A stretch of DNA of 26,228 bases from DATDCV01 sp036524155 (GTDB lineage Bacteria; Verrucomicrobiota; Verrucomicrobiia; Limisphaerales; UBA8199). The translations under genes and the position numbers were made by a program. This document shows, piece by piece, positions 7,473 to 13,564 of this stretch (positions within the stretch are counted from its first letter, which is position 1; each line of letters begins with the position of its first letter). The stretch is from positions 1-26,228 of the forward strand of contig DATDCV010000530.1 of assembly GCA_036524155.1 (NCBI GenBank), written 5' to 3'. A model generated the notes under the pieces. That model was not told the origin of the DNA, made no database searches, and saw nothing but the letters and a program-made list of their open reading frames with translations.

Positions 7473-8735
7473 ATGGATAGCCTGTTAATCAAAGGCGGCG
7501 TGCCGTTGCACGGCGAAGTTGCGATCAGCGGCGCCAAGAACGCCGTGCTCCCAATCCTCGCCGCCACGCTGCTCACCCCCGACCCCTGTGTGATCCGGCG
7601 CGCGCCAAACCTGAGCGACGTGCGATTTATGAGCCAGATCCTGGCCTGGCTCGGCGCCGAGGTACGCTGGAGCGGCGACACCATCCGCGTGCAGGCACGC
7701 AAGATCAAAGGCGCGGGCGAATACGACCTCATCCGGAAAATGCGCGGCTCGATTTGCATCATGGGCCCGTTGTTGGGCCGCCTCCGCAAGGCCACCGTCT
7801 CGCTGCCCGGCGGCTGCGTGATTGGTGCGCGCCCGATCAACCTGCACTTGAAAGGCTTCGAAGCGCTCGGCGCGAAAGTGGTTATCGAAGGCGGCTACGT
7901 CCATGCCACCGCTAAACGGCTCGCCGGTTCGGCGATGTTCCTGGGCGGCCGCGCTGGCTCGACCGTGCTGGGAACCGCCAACGTCATGATGGCGGCTGCG
8001 CTTGCCGAGGGTGTCACGGTCATCGAGAGCGCCGCCTGCGAACCCGAGGTGGTTGACCTCGCGAAATTCCTCAACGCGATGGGCGCCCGGATCTCTGGCG
8101 CGGGCAGCCCCACCCTCACGATCACCGGCGTCAAGGAATTGCACGGCGCCGAACATGAAGTCATCCCGGACCGGATCGAAGCCGCCACTTTTGCCATCGC
8201 GGCCGCCATGACACACGGCGAAGTTAATCTGCGCGGCGCGCGTGCCGACCACATGCATGCCGTCCTGGACAAATTGCGGGCTGCGGGCGTCACCATCGAA
8301 CCCAACGGAACCGGAATTTCCGTCCGCCGCAGTTCCCGGCTCAAACCCCTTGACATCACCACCTTGCCCTACTCCGGTTTCCCGACGGATGCGCAGGCCC
8401 AAATGATGGCGCTGATGGCGTTGACCCCCGGCATCAGCATCATTACCGAGCGGATCTTTGAGTCCCGGTTCATGCACGTCAGCGAACTGGCGCGGCTGGG
8501 GGCGGACATTGAAATCGAAGGGCCCAGTGCGATAGTGAAGGGTGGAAAGCCGTTGAGTGGCGCCCCGGTGATGGCCAGCGACCTCCGGGCCTCGGCCGCC
8601 CTGGTGCTGGCCGGTCTGGCCGCCCGCGGCACCACCCAGGTCAACCGCGTTTATCACCTCGACCGAGGCTACGAAAACATTGACGGTAAATTGAGGGACC
8701 TCGGCGCCCGCATCGAACGAATCGAGGAATCATGA
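7473..8735 (+). CDS. murA: UDP-N-acetylglucosamine 1-carboxyvinyltransferase MurA
   Basis: A 420-residue protein, the normal MurA length. It catalyses the first committed cytoplasmic step of peptidoglycan synthesis, transferring enolpyruvate from PEP to UDP-GlcNAc. The Lys22-Asn23 pair (SGAKNAVLP) and the catalytic loop LPGGCVIGARP are present. The reactive cysteine is at position 115, as in E. coli, which predicts fosfomycin sensitivity at the target level. The late motif FESRFMHVSELARLGADI is also typical. The gene begins 7 bases after the prmC stop and overlaps the following small gene by an ATGA, so it is embedded in the lut-prm-mur transcription unit. Confidence 0.97.
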   Translation: MDSLLIKGGVPLHGEVAISGAKNAVLPILAATLLTPDPCVIRRAPNLSDVRFMSQILAWLGAEVRWSGDTIRVQARKIKGAGEYDLIRKMRGSICIMGPLLGRLRKATVSLPGGCVIGARPINLHLKGFEALGAKVVIEGGYVHATAKRLAGSAMFLGGRAGSTVLGTANVMMAAALAEGVTVIESAACEPEVVDLAKFLNAMGARISGAGSPTLTITGVKELHGAEHEVIPDRIEAATFAIAAAMTHGEVNLRGARADHMHAVLDKLRAAGVTIEPNGTGISVRRSSRLKPLDITTLPYSGFPTDAQAQMMALMALTPGISIITERIFESRFMHVSELARLGADIEIEGPSAIVKGGKPLSGAPVMASDLRASAALVLAGLAARGTTQVNRVYHLDRGYENIDGKLRDLGARIERIEES

Positions 8736-9148
8736 CCAAGCTCATCGCCGCCGTTATCCTGCTGCTGGTTTTATGGGGGGGCTGGCAACTCTTCTTCTAC
8801 TGGGAGCGCGTCAAGAACGAACAGGAGACCCAAAAGAAACAGGAGGCCGCAGTGCTCGTCCAGGGCGAGACGCTGTCCGGCATGCCTCCTCAGGCCACTC
8901 AGCCGTTGGAAAAGAGCCTCCAGGCCGCCCAATCCCAGGGTGCCGGCGCCATGAAGGCCTGGCTCAAAACCTACGGCAGTCTCGTGCAAGACCCGCGCAA
9001 AGCCTGGATCGAGCTCGACTACTGCCTCCTCCTGGCCAGGGAGGATCCTTCCGAAGCCAAACGCGTTTTTGCCGAAGTCAAAACCCGCACGCCCCAGACC
9101 TCGCCCGTCTGGCCACGCATCAAGCAGATGGAAAAAACCTATCAGTAG
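8732..9148 (+). CDS. Small membrane-anchored protein of unknown function
   Basis: A 138-residue protein with one N-terminal membrane segment (about residues 4-22, LIAAVILLLVLWGGWQLFF). A charged, coiled-coil-prone stretch (about 25-45) follows, then a soluble helical domain with a TPR-like feel (WIELDYCLLLAREDPSEAKRVF in two parts around residue 92-112). I do not recognise a family. The start codon overlaps the murA stop (ATGA), so it is translationally coupled to murA. A role at the inner membrane or in the cell envelope is suggested only by this position. It is the last gene before an 81-bp gap. Confidence 0.75.
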   Translation: MTKLIAAVILLLVLWGGWQLFFYWERVKNEQETQKKQEAAVLVQGETLSGMPPQATQPLEKSLQAAQSQGAGAMKAWLKTYGSLVQDPRKAWIELDYCLLLAREDPSEAKRVFAEVKTRTPQTSPVWPRIKQMEKTYQ

Positions 9149-9229
9149 TTTTTCCGGTCACTTTTTGCTGGCCATCCTGGCCTGTGGTCTTTATCCTGCC
9201 GCTGCATTCAGCAATACGAAAGGCCACTT

Positions 9230-9748
9230 ATGGATGTGATATTCAACTGTCCGAAGTGCGAACAGGAGTTGGCGGTCGACAGCTCGGGAGCTGGCTCTGA
9301 AATTGAGTGCCCCGCCTGCGGTGAAACGATCGTCATCCCGGAACCCGAAACCCCCAACCCCAAGGCCGCCGCGCCGGTGGAGGTTGCCGGTGCCGGCCTC
9401 GGTGGACCTCATCCTGTGAACCCCATCGCCTCCTCCGCCGCCGCCAGGGTGGAAATGCACCTGCGCGTGCCCAGCCACAAAGCCGCCGAAAGCCTCATCG
9501 CCAAGCCGCTCCCCCCCATGGAAGCCGCGGCCAAGGACGTCGAAAAGCACGTCCGGGTCAAATCCATCAAGCATACCGACTGCATCGAAGTCGGCCATGA
9601 CCGTTTCGACGAAATCGTCTCGAATTTTCTCGGCAAAGTGGGCGAGGCCAACATCATCAGCATCACCCCGCTGACCTATACCTTTCTCGACATCGGCACT
9701 CAAAAACTGCTGACTGAATTCGGCGTGCTGATCGTTTACAAAGGCTGA
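9230..9748 (+). CDS. Zinc-ribbon protein with uncharacterised C-terminal domain
   Basis: A 172-residue protein. Residues 1-40 form a zinc ribbon with two CxxC knuckles (NCPKC and ECPAC, about 20 residues apart), followed by VIPEPE. Residues about 43-95 are an Ala/Pro-rich linker. Residues about 105-172 form a compact alpha/beta-looking domain (KSIKHTDCIEVGHDRF ... FGVLIVYKG) for which I know no named function. There is no signal or membrane segment, so it is probably cytoplasmic. The N-terminal ribbon is similar in layout to that of the kinase at 11447-12448, hinting at a shared binding partner or simply at a common module of this lineage. It precedes the envelope genes. Confidence 0.8.
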   Translation: MDVIFNCPKCEQELAVDSSGAGSEIECPACGETIVIPEPETPNPKAAAPVEVAGAGLGGPHPVNPIASSAAARVEMHLRVPSHKAAESLIAKPLPPMEAAAKDVEKHVRVKSIKHTDCIEVGHDRFDEIVSNFLGKVGEANIISITPLTYTFLDIGTQKLLTEFGVLIVYKG

Positions 9749-9775
9749 CCGCCGCTCATCCGACTTCACCGGCCG

Positions 9776-9804
9776 TTGACTTGCCTGCGGCACCCCGTTA
9801 CCGT
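9776..9804 (+). promoter_or_regulatory. Candidate sigma70-like promoter for the BamD-like gene
   Basis: A TTGACT box at 9776-9781 is followed by a 17-bp spacer and TACCGT at 9799-9804, only 7 bases before the ATG at 9812. The -35 box is strong (5 of 6) and the -10 is weak (3 of 6). If used, transcription would begin at or next to the start codon, giving a leaderless or nearly leaderless mRNA. Confidence 0.4.
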
Positions 9805-9811
9805 TGCCGCT

Positions 9812-10810
9812 ATGAAGTGTCGGGTCTCTCGGCTCTGGCTGATCCTTTTTTGCCTTTTGGCGGTTCCGTTCCACTCGCCCGCGCCGCTGATCTATCGGCC
9901 GGGCGAAGGTTGGACCTATGAGCCGGTCGGCGGCGGCGAAGGCAAGTGGCGGCGCGGTCGCGCCAAAGACCAGTTGGAGGTGGCACAAACCGCTTTCGAT
10001 CAAAAGCAATACGGAATCACCTTGAAGGCCGCGCGGCGCGTGGTTCGGGTCTGGCCATTGTCTGACTATGCCCCGCAGGCCCAATACCTTGTCGGCCGCG
10101 CCTACGAAGCCACCGGCAAGGACCAGAAAGCTTTCCAGGAATATCAGAAACTGATCGAGAAACAGCCGAAGCTGACGAATTACACCGAGATCGTGCAGCG
10201 CCAATTCGAGATCGCCAATAAATTCCTCGCCGGCAAATGGTTCAAGCTCTGGGGCTTTATCCCATTCTTTCCGAACATGGAGAAGACGGCCGATATGTAC
10301 GACAAAATCGTCAAGAACGGCCCGTTCAGCGACATCGCCCCCCGGGCGCAGATGAACATCGGCGCCGCCCGCGAAAAACAAAAGGACTATCCCCTGGCCG
10401 CCAAAGCTTACGAAACCGCCGCCGACCGTTACCACGACCGACCCCAGGTCGCCGCCGATGCGCTTTTCCGCGCGGGTTTGGCCTATCAAAAGCAGGCGCA
10501 AAAGGCCGAGTACGACCAGAGCACTGCGGGACAGGCGATTGCCACCTTTACGGATTTCATGACCCTCTACCCCGACGAGCAGCGGGTGCGCCGCGCCCAG
10601 GAGGTGATCGGCGCTTTGCGCAAGGAGCAGGCCCGGGGTAATTTTCAGATCGCCCGGTTCTATGAAAAACGCAGAAAATGGAAGGCGGCTGAGACCTACT
10701 ACAACGAGGTCGTCAACTTGACGCTGGACGAGCCCAAATCCGCCTATGCGGTCCAGGCGAAGGAAAGGATCGACGTCTTGAAGCAGCGCCAGGGGACGGC
10801 GAAACCTTGA
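9812..10810 (+). CDS. BamD-like outer-membrane assembly TPR protein
   Basis: A 332-residue protein with a signal peptide (MKCRVSRLWLILFCLLAV, cleavage near HSPA) followed by PLIYRPGEGWTYEP. The rest is built of TPR-like helical repeats, for example AQTAFDQKQYGITLKAARRV, AQYLVGRAYEATGKDQKAF, and AETYYNEVVNL near the C-terminus. This matches the BamD family, which assists BamA in inserting beta-barrel proteins into the outer membrane. Unlike E. coli BamD there is no convincing lipobox cysteine, so it appears to be soluble in the periplasm or held by partners. The start at 9812 is preferred to an in-frame 9776 start because it begins directly at the signal peptide. An LptE-like gene follows 9 bp downstream. 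Confidence 0.75.
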   Translation: MKCRVSRLWLILFCLLAVPFHSPAPLIYRPGEGWTYEPVGGGEGKWRRGRAKDQLEVAQTAFDQKQYGITLKAARRVVRVWPLSDYAPQAQYLVGRAYEATGKDQKAFQEYQKLIEKQPKLTNYTEIVQRQFEIANKFLAGKWFKLWGFIPFFPNMEKTADMYDKIVKNGPFSDIAPRAQMNIGAAREKQKDYPLAAKAYETAADRYHDRPQVAADALFRAGLAYQKQAQKAEYDQSTAGQAIATFTDFMTLYPDEQRVRRAQEVIGALRKEQARGNFQIARFYEKRRKWKAAETYYNEVVNLTLDEPKSAYAVQAKERIDVLKQRQGTAKP

Positions 10811-10819
10811 TGGCGGACC

Positions 10820-11383
10820 ATGAACGCCTTCCCATTCGCTCGCCCCGCGGTGCCACGGCCCGGTCGTGCTTATTGGACCCGTTTATCGGTTCCGCTGGCT
10901 TTGGCGACGCTGCTTCTAACCGGGTGCGCCGGCTACCAACTCGGCCCCACCAATGGCCTTGCGGCGGGCGACAAATCTGTGCGGATCACGCCGTTCGTCA
11001 ATCAAACCGCTCAACCACGCCTGACCGACGCTGTGACCTCGCAGCTTCGAAAGCATCTCCAACAGGATGGCACCTACCGTTTATGCACCCACGGCGAGGG
11101 CGATATCATCCTGTCAGGGACCATGACCCGCTACGATCGCACCGAGATTACCCTGGCCGCCACCGACATCCTCACCGTCCGCGATTTCCGCCTCACCCTC
11201 ACCGCTCAGGTCACTGCTCGCGAGCGTTCCACCGGCAGGCTAATCCTGAACCAGCCGGTCACCGGCTCCACAATCATCCGAGTCGGCCCGGATTTGACCA
11301 GCGCCGAGCGCCAGGCCGCGCCGCTCCTGGCCGGGGATCTGGCGAGGAACGTCACCGCGCTGCTCGCCGATGGCAAATGGTGA
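10820..11383 (+). CDS. LptE-like LPS-assembly lipoprotein
   Basis: A 187-residue protein. A rather long basic N-terminus precedes a hydrophobic signal with the lipobox LLLTGC (Cys at about residue 35), then AGYQLGPTN, the classic LptE mature start. The mature part shows VRITPFVNQTAQPRL, LRKHLQQDGTYRL and alternating strands typical of the LptE/RlpB fold. LptE plugs LptD and helps deliver lipopolysaccharide to the outer leaflet. Downstream of a BamD-like gene it fits an outer-membrane biogenesis unit. It converges with the kinase gene 63 bp away. A larger overlapping frame (10807-11628) lacks any family signature and is treated as a shadow. Confidence 0.78.
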   Translation: MNAFPFARPAVPRPGRAYWTRLSVPLALATLLLTGCAGYQLGPTNGLAAGDKSVRITPFVNQTAQPRLTDAVTSQLRKHLQQDGTYRLCTHGEGDIILSGTMTRYDRTEITLAATDILTVRDFRLTLTAQVTARERSTGRLILNQPVTGSTIIRVGPDLTSAERQAAPLLAGDLARNVTALLADGKW

Positions 11384-11446
11384 ACGGCCCGTCGCGGCAG
11401 GCAGGCGGGCCCTCGGCTGGCTCCCTCGCCGTGGATCTCTGTCGAA

Positions 11447-12448
11447 TCAACGCCGCCACCAACTGGTCTTGCTCTTGGCGCCTTGCGTCTGCAACACCTG
11501 CGAGCGCTGCACCAGCAATTGGCTGCGCGCCAGCTCGAGCGCCATCCGGAACTCATCATAGCTCAGGTACCGGTCCCTTGGATCTTTGGCCAGCACCTTC
11601 ACTAGCGCGTCGCTGCTCGGCTGGGTGATCTCGGGCAATACCAAGTTGGGCGCCGTGAGCGCGGTATGCACGTGTGCCGCGACGAGTTCCTCCACGCTCG
11701 GCGCCTCGAAGGGGACATGCCCCGTCAAGGCGTGATACAGTGTGCAGCCGAGGCTGTACATGTCCGACAGAAAGGTCTCCCGCTCTCTCTTGATCTTCTC
11801 CGGCGCCACGTAGTAGGGCGTGCCTTCCGTTACGGTGCCCGATTCCGGCTCGGCGTCCACATTCCGCGCCAGGCCGAAATCAACCAGTTTAGGCTCGTTG
11901 TCGGCGTTGAACAGAATGTTGCCCGGTTTGATGTCGCGATGCAGCAGATTGTGTTTTAGCGCCAGGTCCAGCGCCGAAGACACCTTGATGCCGATGTCCA
12001 GCACCTCCAGTTCCGGGAGATGATGTTGCTTCTCGATCCGTGTATCCAGGCTTCCGCGGTCAGCCAGTTCCATCACCAGATACCGCTGACCCTCGAAATC
12101 GTCGAACGTATAAATGTGGATGATGTTGGTGTGGTTCAGCGACGCGCACGCGCGGGCTTCGCGGACGAAACTTTCCAGCGCCACCGGGTCGGATTCCAGC
12201 TCCTTGCGCATGATTTTGATCGCCACCATCCGCTCGAGCACCCTGTCAAATGCGCGGTAAACTTTTCCATGGCCACCGGAGGCGATCTTGCTGCGCAGCT
12301 CGAATTGACGCAGTTGCATCGGCATCATGATGGGATGCCCGCACCTTTTGCAGAGCTCCGTCGAAAGGGGAGGCAGGTCGCCCGGGATGAATACCTTGGC
12401 ATCGCAGCCCGGACAGGTGACCATCTTGAGGTTCGGCTTGTCGGTCAT
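11447..12448 (-). CDS. Hanks-type Ser/Thr protein kinase with N-terminal zinc ribbon
   Basis: A 333-residue cytoplasmic kinase. A zinc ribbon occupies the first 40 residues (Cys12/15 and Cys33/36: CPGC ... CKRC). The kinase domain follows with its full catalytic set: Gly-rich loop SGGHGKVY (about 58-64), AIKI with Lys78, Glu97 in the C-helix, HRDIKPGN (about 170-177), DFG at 190-192 and APE at 215-217. It should therefore be active. No membrane segment, PASTA or TPR domain follows, so it is a soluble kinase regulated perhaps through the ribbon. The ATG at 12448 is chosen over a TTG three codons upstream. It is convergent with the LptE-like gene and divergent from the leader RNA at 12651. Confidence 0.93.
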   Translation of the reverse strand: MTDKPNLKMVTCPGCDAKVFIPGDLPPLSTELCKRCGHPIMMPMQLRQFELRSKIASGGHGKVYRAFDRVLERMVAIKIMRKELESDPVALESFVREARACASLNHTNIIHIYTFDDFEGQRYLVMELADRGSLDTRIEKQHHLPELEVLDIGIKVSSALDLALKHNLLHRDIKPGNILFNADNEPKLVDFGLARNVDAEPESGTVTEGTPYYVAPEKIKRERETFLSDMYSLGCTLYHALTGHVPFEAPSVEELVAAHVHTALTAPNLVLPEITQPSSDALVKVLAKDPRDRYLSYDEFRMALELARSQLLVQRSQVLQTQGAKSKTSWWRR

Positions 12449-12650
12449 ACTCAACAATTAAACCAGGTTGGCGCAGCAACCAGCGCCGGATTCCTGATGT
12501 CGCGGGAAAGCGCGCGAGCCGCTGGCGACTTCTCTTCTCTCTAACCTTTTCAACCGGCCAGGTCAAAGCGGAAAGCTCCGAAAAGCTGGCGCCCCCACCG
12601 CCGGCCCGAGAGGCCCCATTTCCTGCGGACTTTGAGGTGTGGAGCTCCAT

Positions 12651-12681
12651 TTGACAAGTCGCACGGCTTATGGTTTAGTAT
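12651..12681 (+). promoter_or_regulatory. Strong sigma70-like promoter of a short structured transcript
   Basis: A perfect TTGACA at 12651-12656 with TAGTAT at 12676-12681 (spacer 19), or TTTAGT at 12674-12679 (spacer 17). It lies in the otherwise empty gap upstream of the 114-aa gene and reads away from the kinase. The predicted start of transcription is near 12688, about 6 bases before the ATG of a 35-codon ORF. Confidence 0.6.
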
Positions 12682-12693
12682 CGCCGTCCGAAC

Positions 12694-12801
12694 ATGAAAC
12701 AGACATGTGAAATTTGCCTGAAGGGGCGGCGAGCCGATGGACTGGCGTCCATGTGGCATCGCGCCAGCCGCGCTCTGGCAATTGTGGGAGGGAAATCCTG
12801 A
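12694..12801 (+). CDS. Possible 35-residue leader peptide with a CxxC motif
   Basis: An ATG just after the predicted transcription start opens 35 codons (MKQTCEICLKGRR ... GGKS) ending at a TGA about 25 bases before the terminator stem. There is no Shine-Dalgarno, so translation would have to be leaderless-like. CEICLKG resembles the zinc knuckle of ribosomal protein L28, but the similarity ends there. The peptide has no run of one amino acid that would suggest classical amino-acid attenuation. It may be a regulatory uORF or may not be translated at all. Confidence 0.3.
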   Translation: MKQTCEICLKGRRADGLASMWHRASRALAIVGGKS

Positions 12802-12825
12802 CCGGAAGAACCGAATTTCGAAAAA

Positions 12826-12856
12826 CCCGCGATTGCCAGCCAATCGCGGGTTTTTT
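12826..12856 (+). terminator. Intrinsic (rho-independent) terminator
   Basis: A perfect 10-bp stem CCCGCGATTG/CAATCGCGGG (12826-12835 with 12841-12850), loop CCAGC, followed by six T at 12851-12856. Five A residues before the stem can extend it. It lies 54 bp before the start of the 114-aa gene, so it either ends the short transcript or acts as a conditional attenuator for that gene. Confidence 0.88.
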
Positions 12857-12910
12857 GTTGGAGAAGTGAACCTATGCCGCCTGCGTTGGCGGCCAGTACG
12901 AAAGGATAAC

Positions 12911-13255
12911 ATGAGTGCCAGATGCGTCCGTAGAAAATTACCGGCCCGTTTCGGGCCGGAAAGCCGATTTGAGTTGAAACCAGTGGCGGCCGCTCCCTAC
13001 AGGCTCTTGCAGGAGAACCATTTCGAGCGGCTGAAGGCCGAGTTGTTGGCGGCCCGCCTGAAAGAAGTTTGGGAGCCGAACCTGAACAGCCAGATGCGGC
13101 GTGCCGCGAATGAAGCTGCGGCCCTCGCGTGGGTGACGCCGTACCCGCTGCTGGTCTTTCCCGTGTTGTTTGAGGAGAAAGCGGAGGCCGCTTTGCGTAT
13201 CTCAGAGCGCCAGGAAGAGGTGCGACGGCACACCCGGGACCTGCTCGGCGTATGA
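12911..13255 (+). CDS. Uncharacterised 114-residue protein
   Basis: The ATG at 12911 follows a good ribosome-binding site (AAAGGAT) 4 bases away. A longer in-frame start at 12737 would translate the terminator and is rejected. The protein has a basic N-terminus (MSARCVRRKLPARFG), a helical charged middle (LLQENHFERLKAELLAARLKE) and the segment ANEAAALAWVTPYPLLVFPVLFEEKA, which has the look of a conserved core. There is no signal peptide or catalytic motif. The family is not recognised. Its upstream region carries the candidate attenuator, and a GCCGCC/GGCGGC hairpin (12876-12893) sits directly before its ribosome-binding site, so its expression may be controlled at two RNA levels. Confidence 0.72.
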   Translation: MSARCVRRKLPARFGPESRFELKPVAAAPYRLLQENHFERLKAELLAARLKEVWEPNLNSQMRRAANEAAALAWVTPYPLLVFPVLFEEKAEAALRISERQEEVRRHTRDLLGV

Positions 13256-13288
13256 CTGGCGCCTACACCTTCGCGCCGCGAACCCAGT

Positions 13289-13344
13289 GCGGGGAGCCGC
13301 TTCTACGGGCCAAGGACGGTTGGCCCGTGCAACCGGCTCCCCGC
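13289..13344. repeat. Long two-part inverted repeat (hairpin)
   Basis: The outer arms GCGGGGAGCCG (13289-13299) and CGGCTCCCCGC (13334-13344) pair over 11 bp. The inner arms ACGGGCCAA (13305-13313) and TTGGCCCGT (13320-13328) pair over 9 bp. A symmetric 5/5 internal loop separates them and a 6-base loop tops the stem. There is no T-run after it, so it is not a standard terminator. It could be a REP-like element or an mRNA 3' end stabiliser for the 114-aa gene. Confidence 0.8.
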
Positions 13345-13528
13345 AACCGCTGGCCGGTCTGCGCTCGCCGCAAGGCGTTTTGATCCGGGCCAGCCGGGGC
13401 AGGAACGGCCTCGCCCCGTCTCGCGTTGAACCACGGCGGACCGCGGCTGCTCCAAGCCTGGATGCTCCCAAGCTGAGTCCGGCAGGCAGCCGGCCGGGCG
13501 CCAACGGATTTTGTGTCAAAGAATTTCG

Positions 13529-13559
13529 TTGCATTACTCGCTGTCGGCGTGATTAGACT
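13529..13559 (+). promoter_or_regulatory. Candidate promoter for the TPR gene
   Basis: TTGCAT at 13529-13534 and TAGACT at 13554-13559 (spacer 19; 18 to TTAGAC) end only 5 bases before the ATG at 13565. The arrangement parallels the promoters at 9776 and 12651 and would yield a leaderless mRNA. Confidence 0.35.
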
Positions 13560-13564
13560 CGGAA

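Larger units (their letters stand above)
12688..12856 (+). ncRNA. Candidate structured leader / small RNA (attenuator or riboswitch-like)
   Basis: Between the promoter at 12651 and the intrinsic terminator at 12826-12856, the sequence can fold into several helices. ATGGAC/GTCCAT (12737-12742 with 12747-12752) closes a 4-base loop. GCCAG/CTGGC (12763-12767 with 12775-12779) forms a second hairpin. CAATTGTGGG at 12779-12788 can pair over 10 positions (8 Watson-Crick, 2 G.U) with CCCGCGATTG, the 5' arm of the terminator. AATTTGCC at 12711-12718 can pair with GGCAATT at 12777-12783 with one bulge, occluding the antiterminator strand. This supports a switch controlling the gene at 12911, or alternatively a stand-alone sRNA. 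No known riboswitch consensus was recognised. The rest of the 12449-12910 gap (12449-12650) holds nothing I can identify. Confidence 0.45.
13256..13564. other. Gene-free interval of 309 bp with hairpins and a promoter
   Basis: No convincing coding frame is present. The interval holds the two-part hairpin at 13289-13344, a smaller imperfect hairpin GGGGC...GCCCC near 13395-13416, and near its end a promoter-like pair for the following TPR gene. The GC-rich DNA between is otherwise featureless to my reading. Confidence 0.6.

Noticed and set aside
7485..8657. 390-aa minus-strand reading frame
   Set aside because: It is the shadow of murA, whose catalytic residues are all in place on the plus strand.
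9191..10501. 436-aa minus-strand reading frame
   Set aside because: It runs antisense to the zinc-ribbon and BamD-like genes, both with recognisable motifs, and shows no signature.
10807..11628. 273-aa frame overlapping the LptE-like gene
   Set aside because: It has an Arg/Pro/His-rich composition typical of an out-of-frame GC-rich shadow; the lipobox frame is convincing.
12694..12801. Ribosomal protein L28-like start (CEICLKG)
   Set aside because: Only the zinc knuckle resembles L28. The rest of the 35 residues and the other frames lack the L28 core.
12737..12910. N-terminal extension of the 114-aa protein
   Set aside because: It would be translated through the intrinsic terminator stem, and the ATG at 12911 has its own ribosome-binding site.
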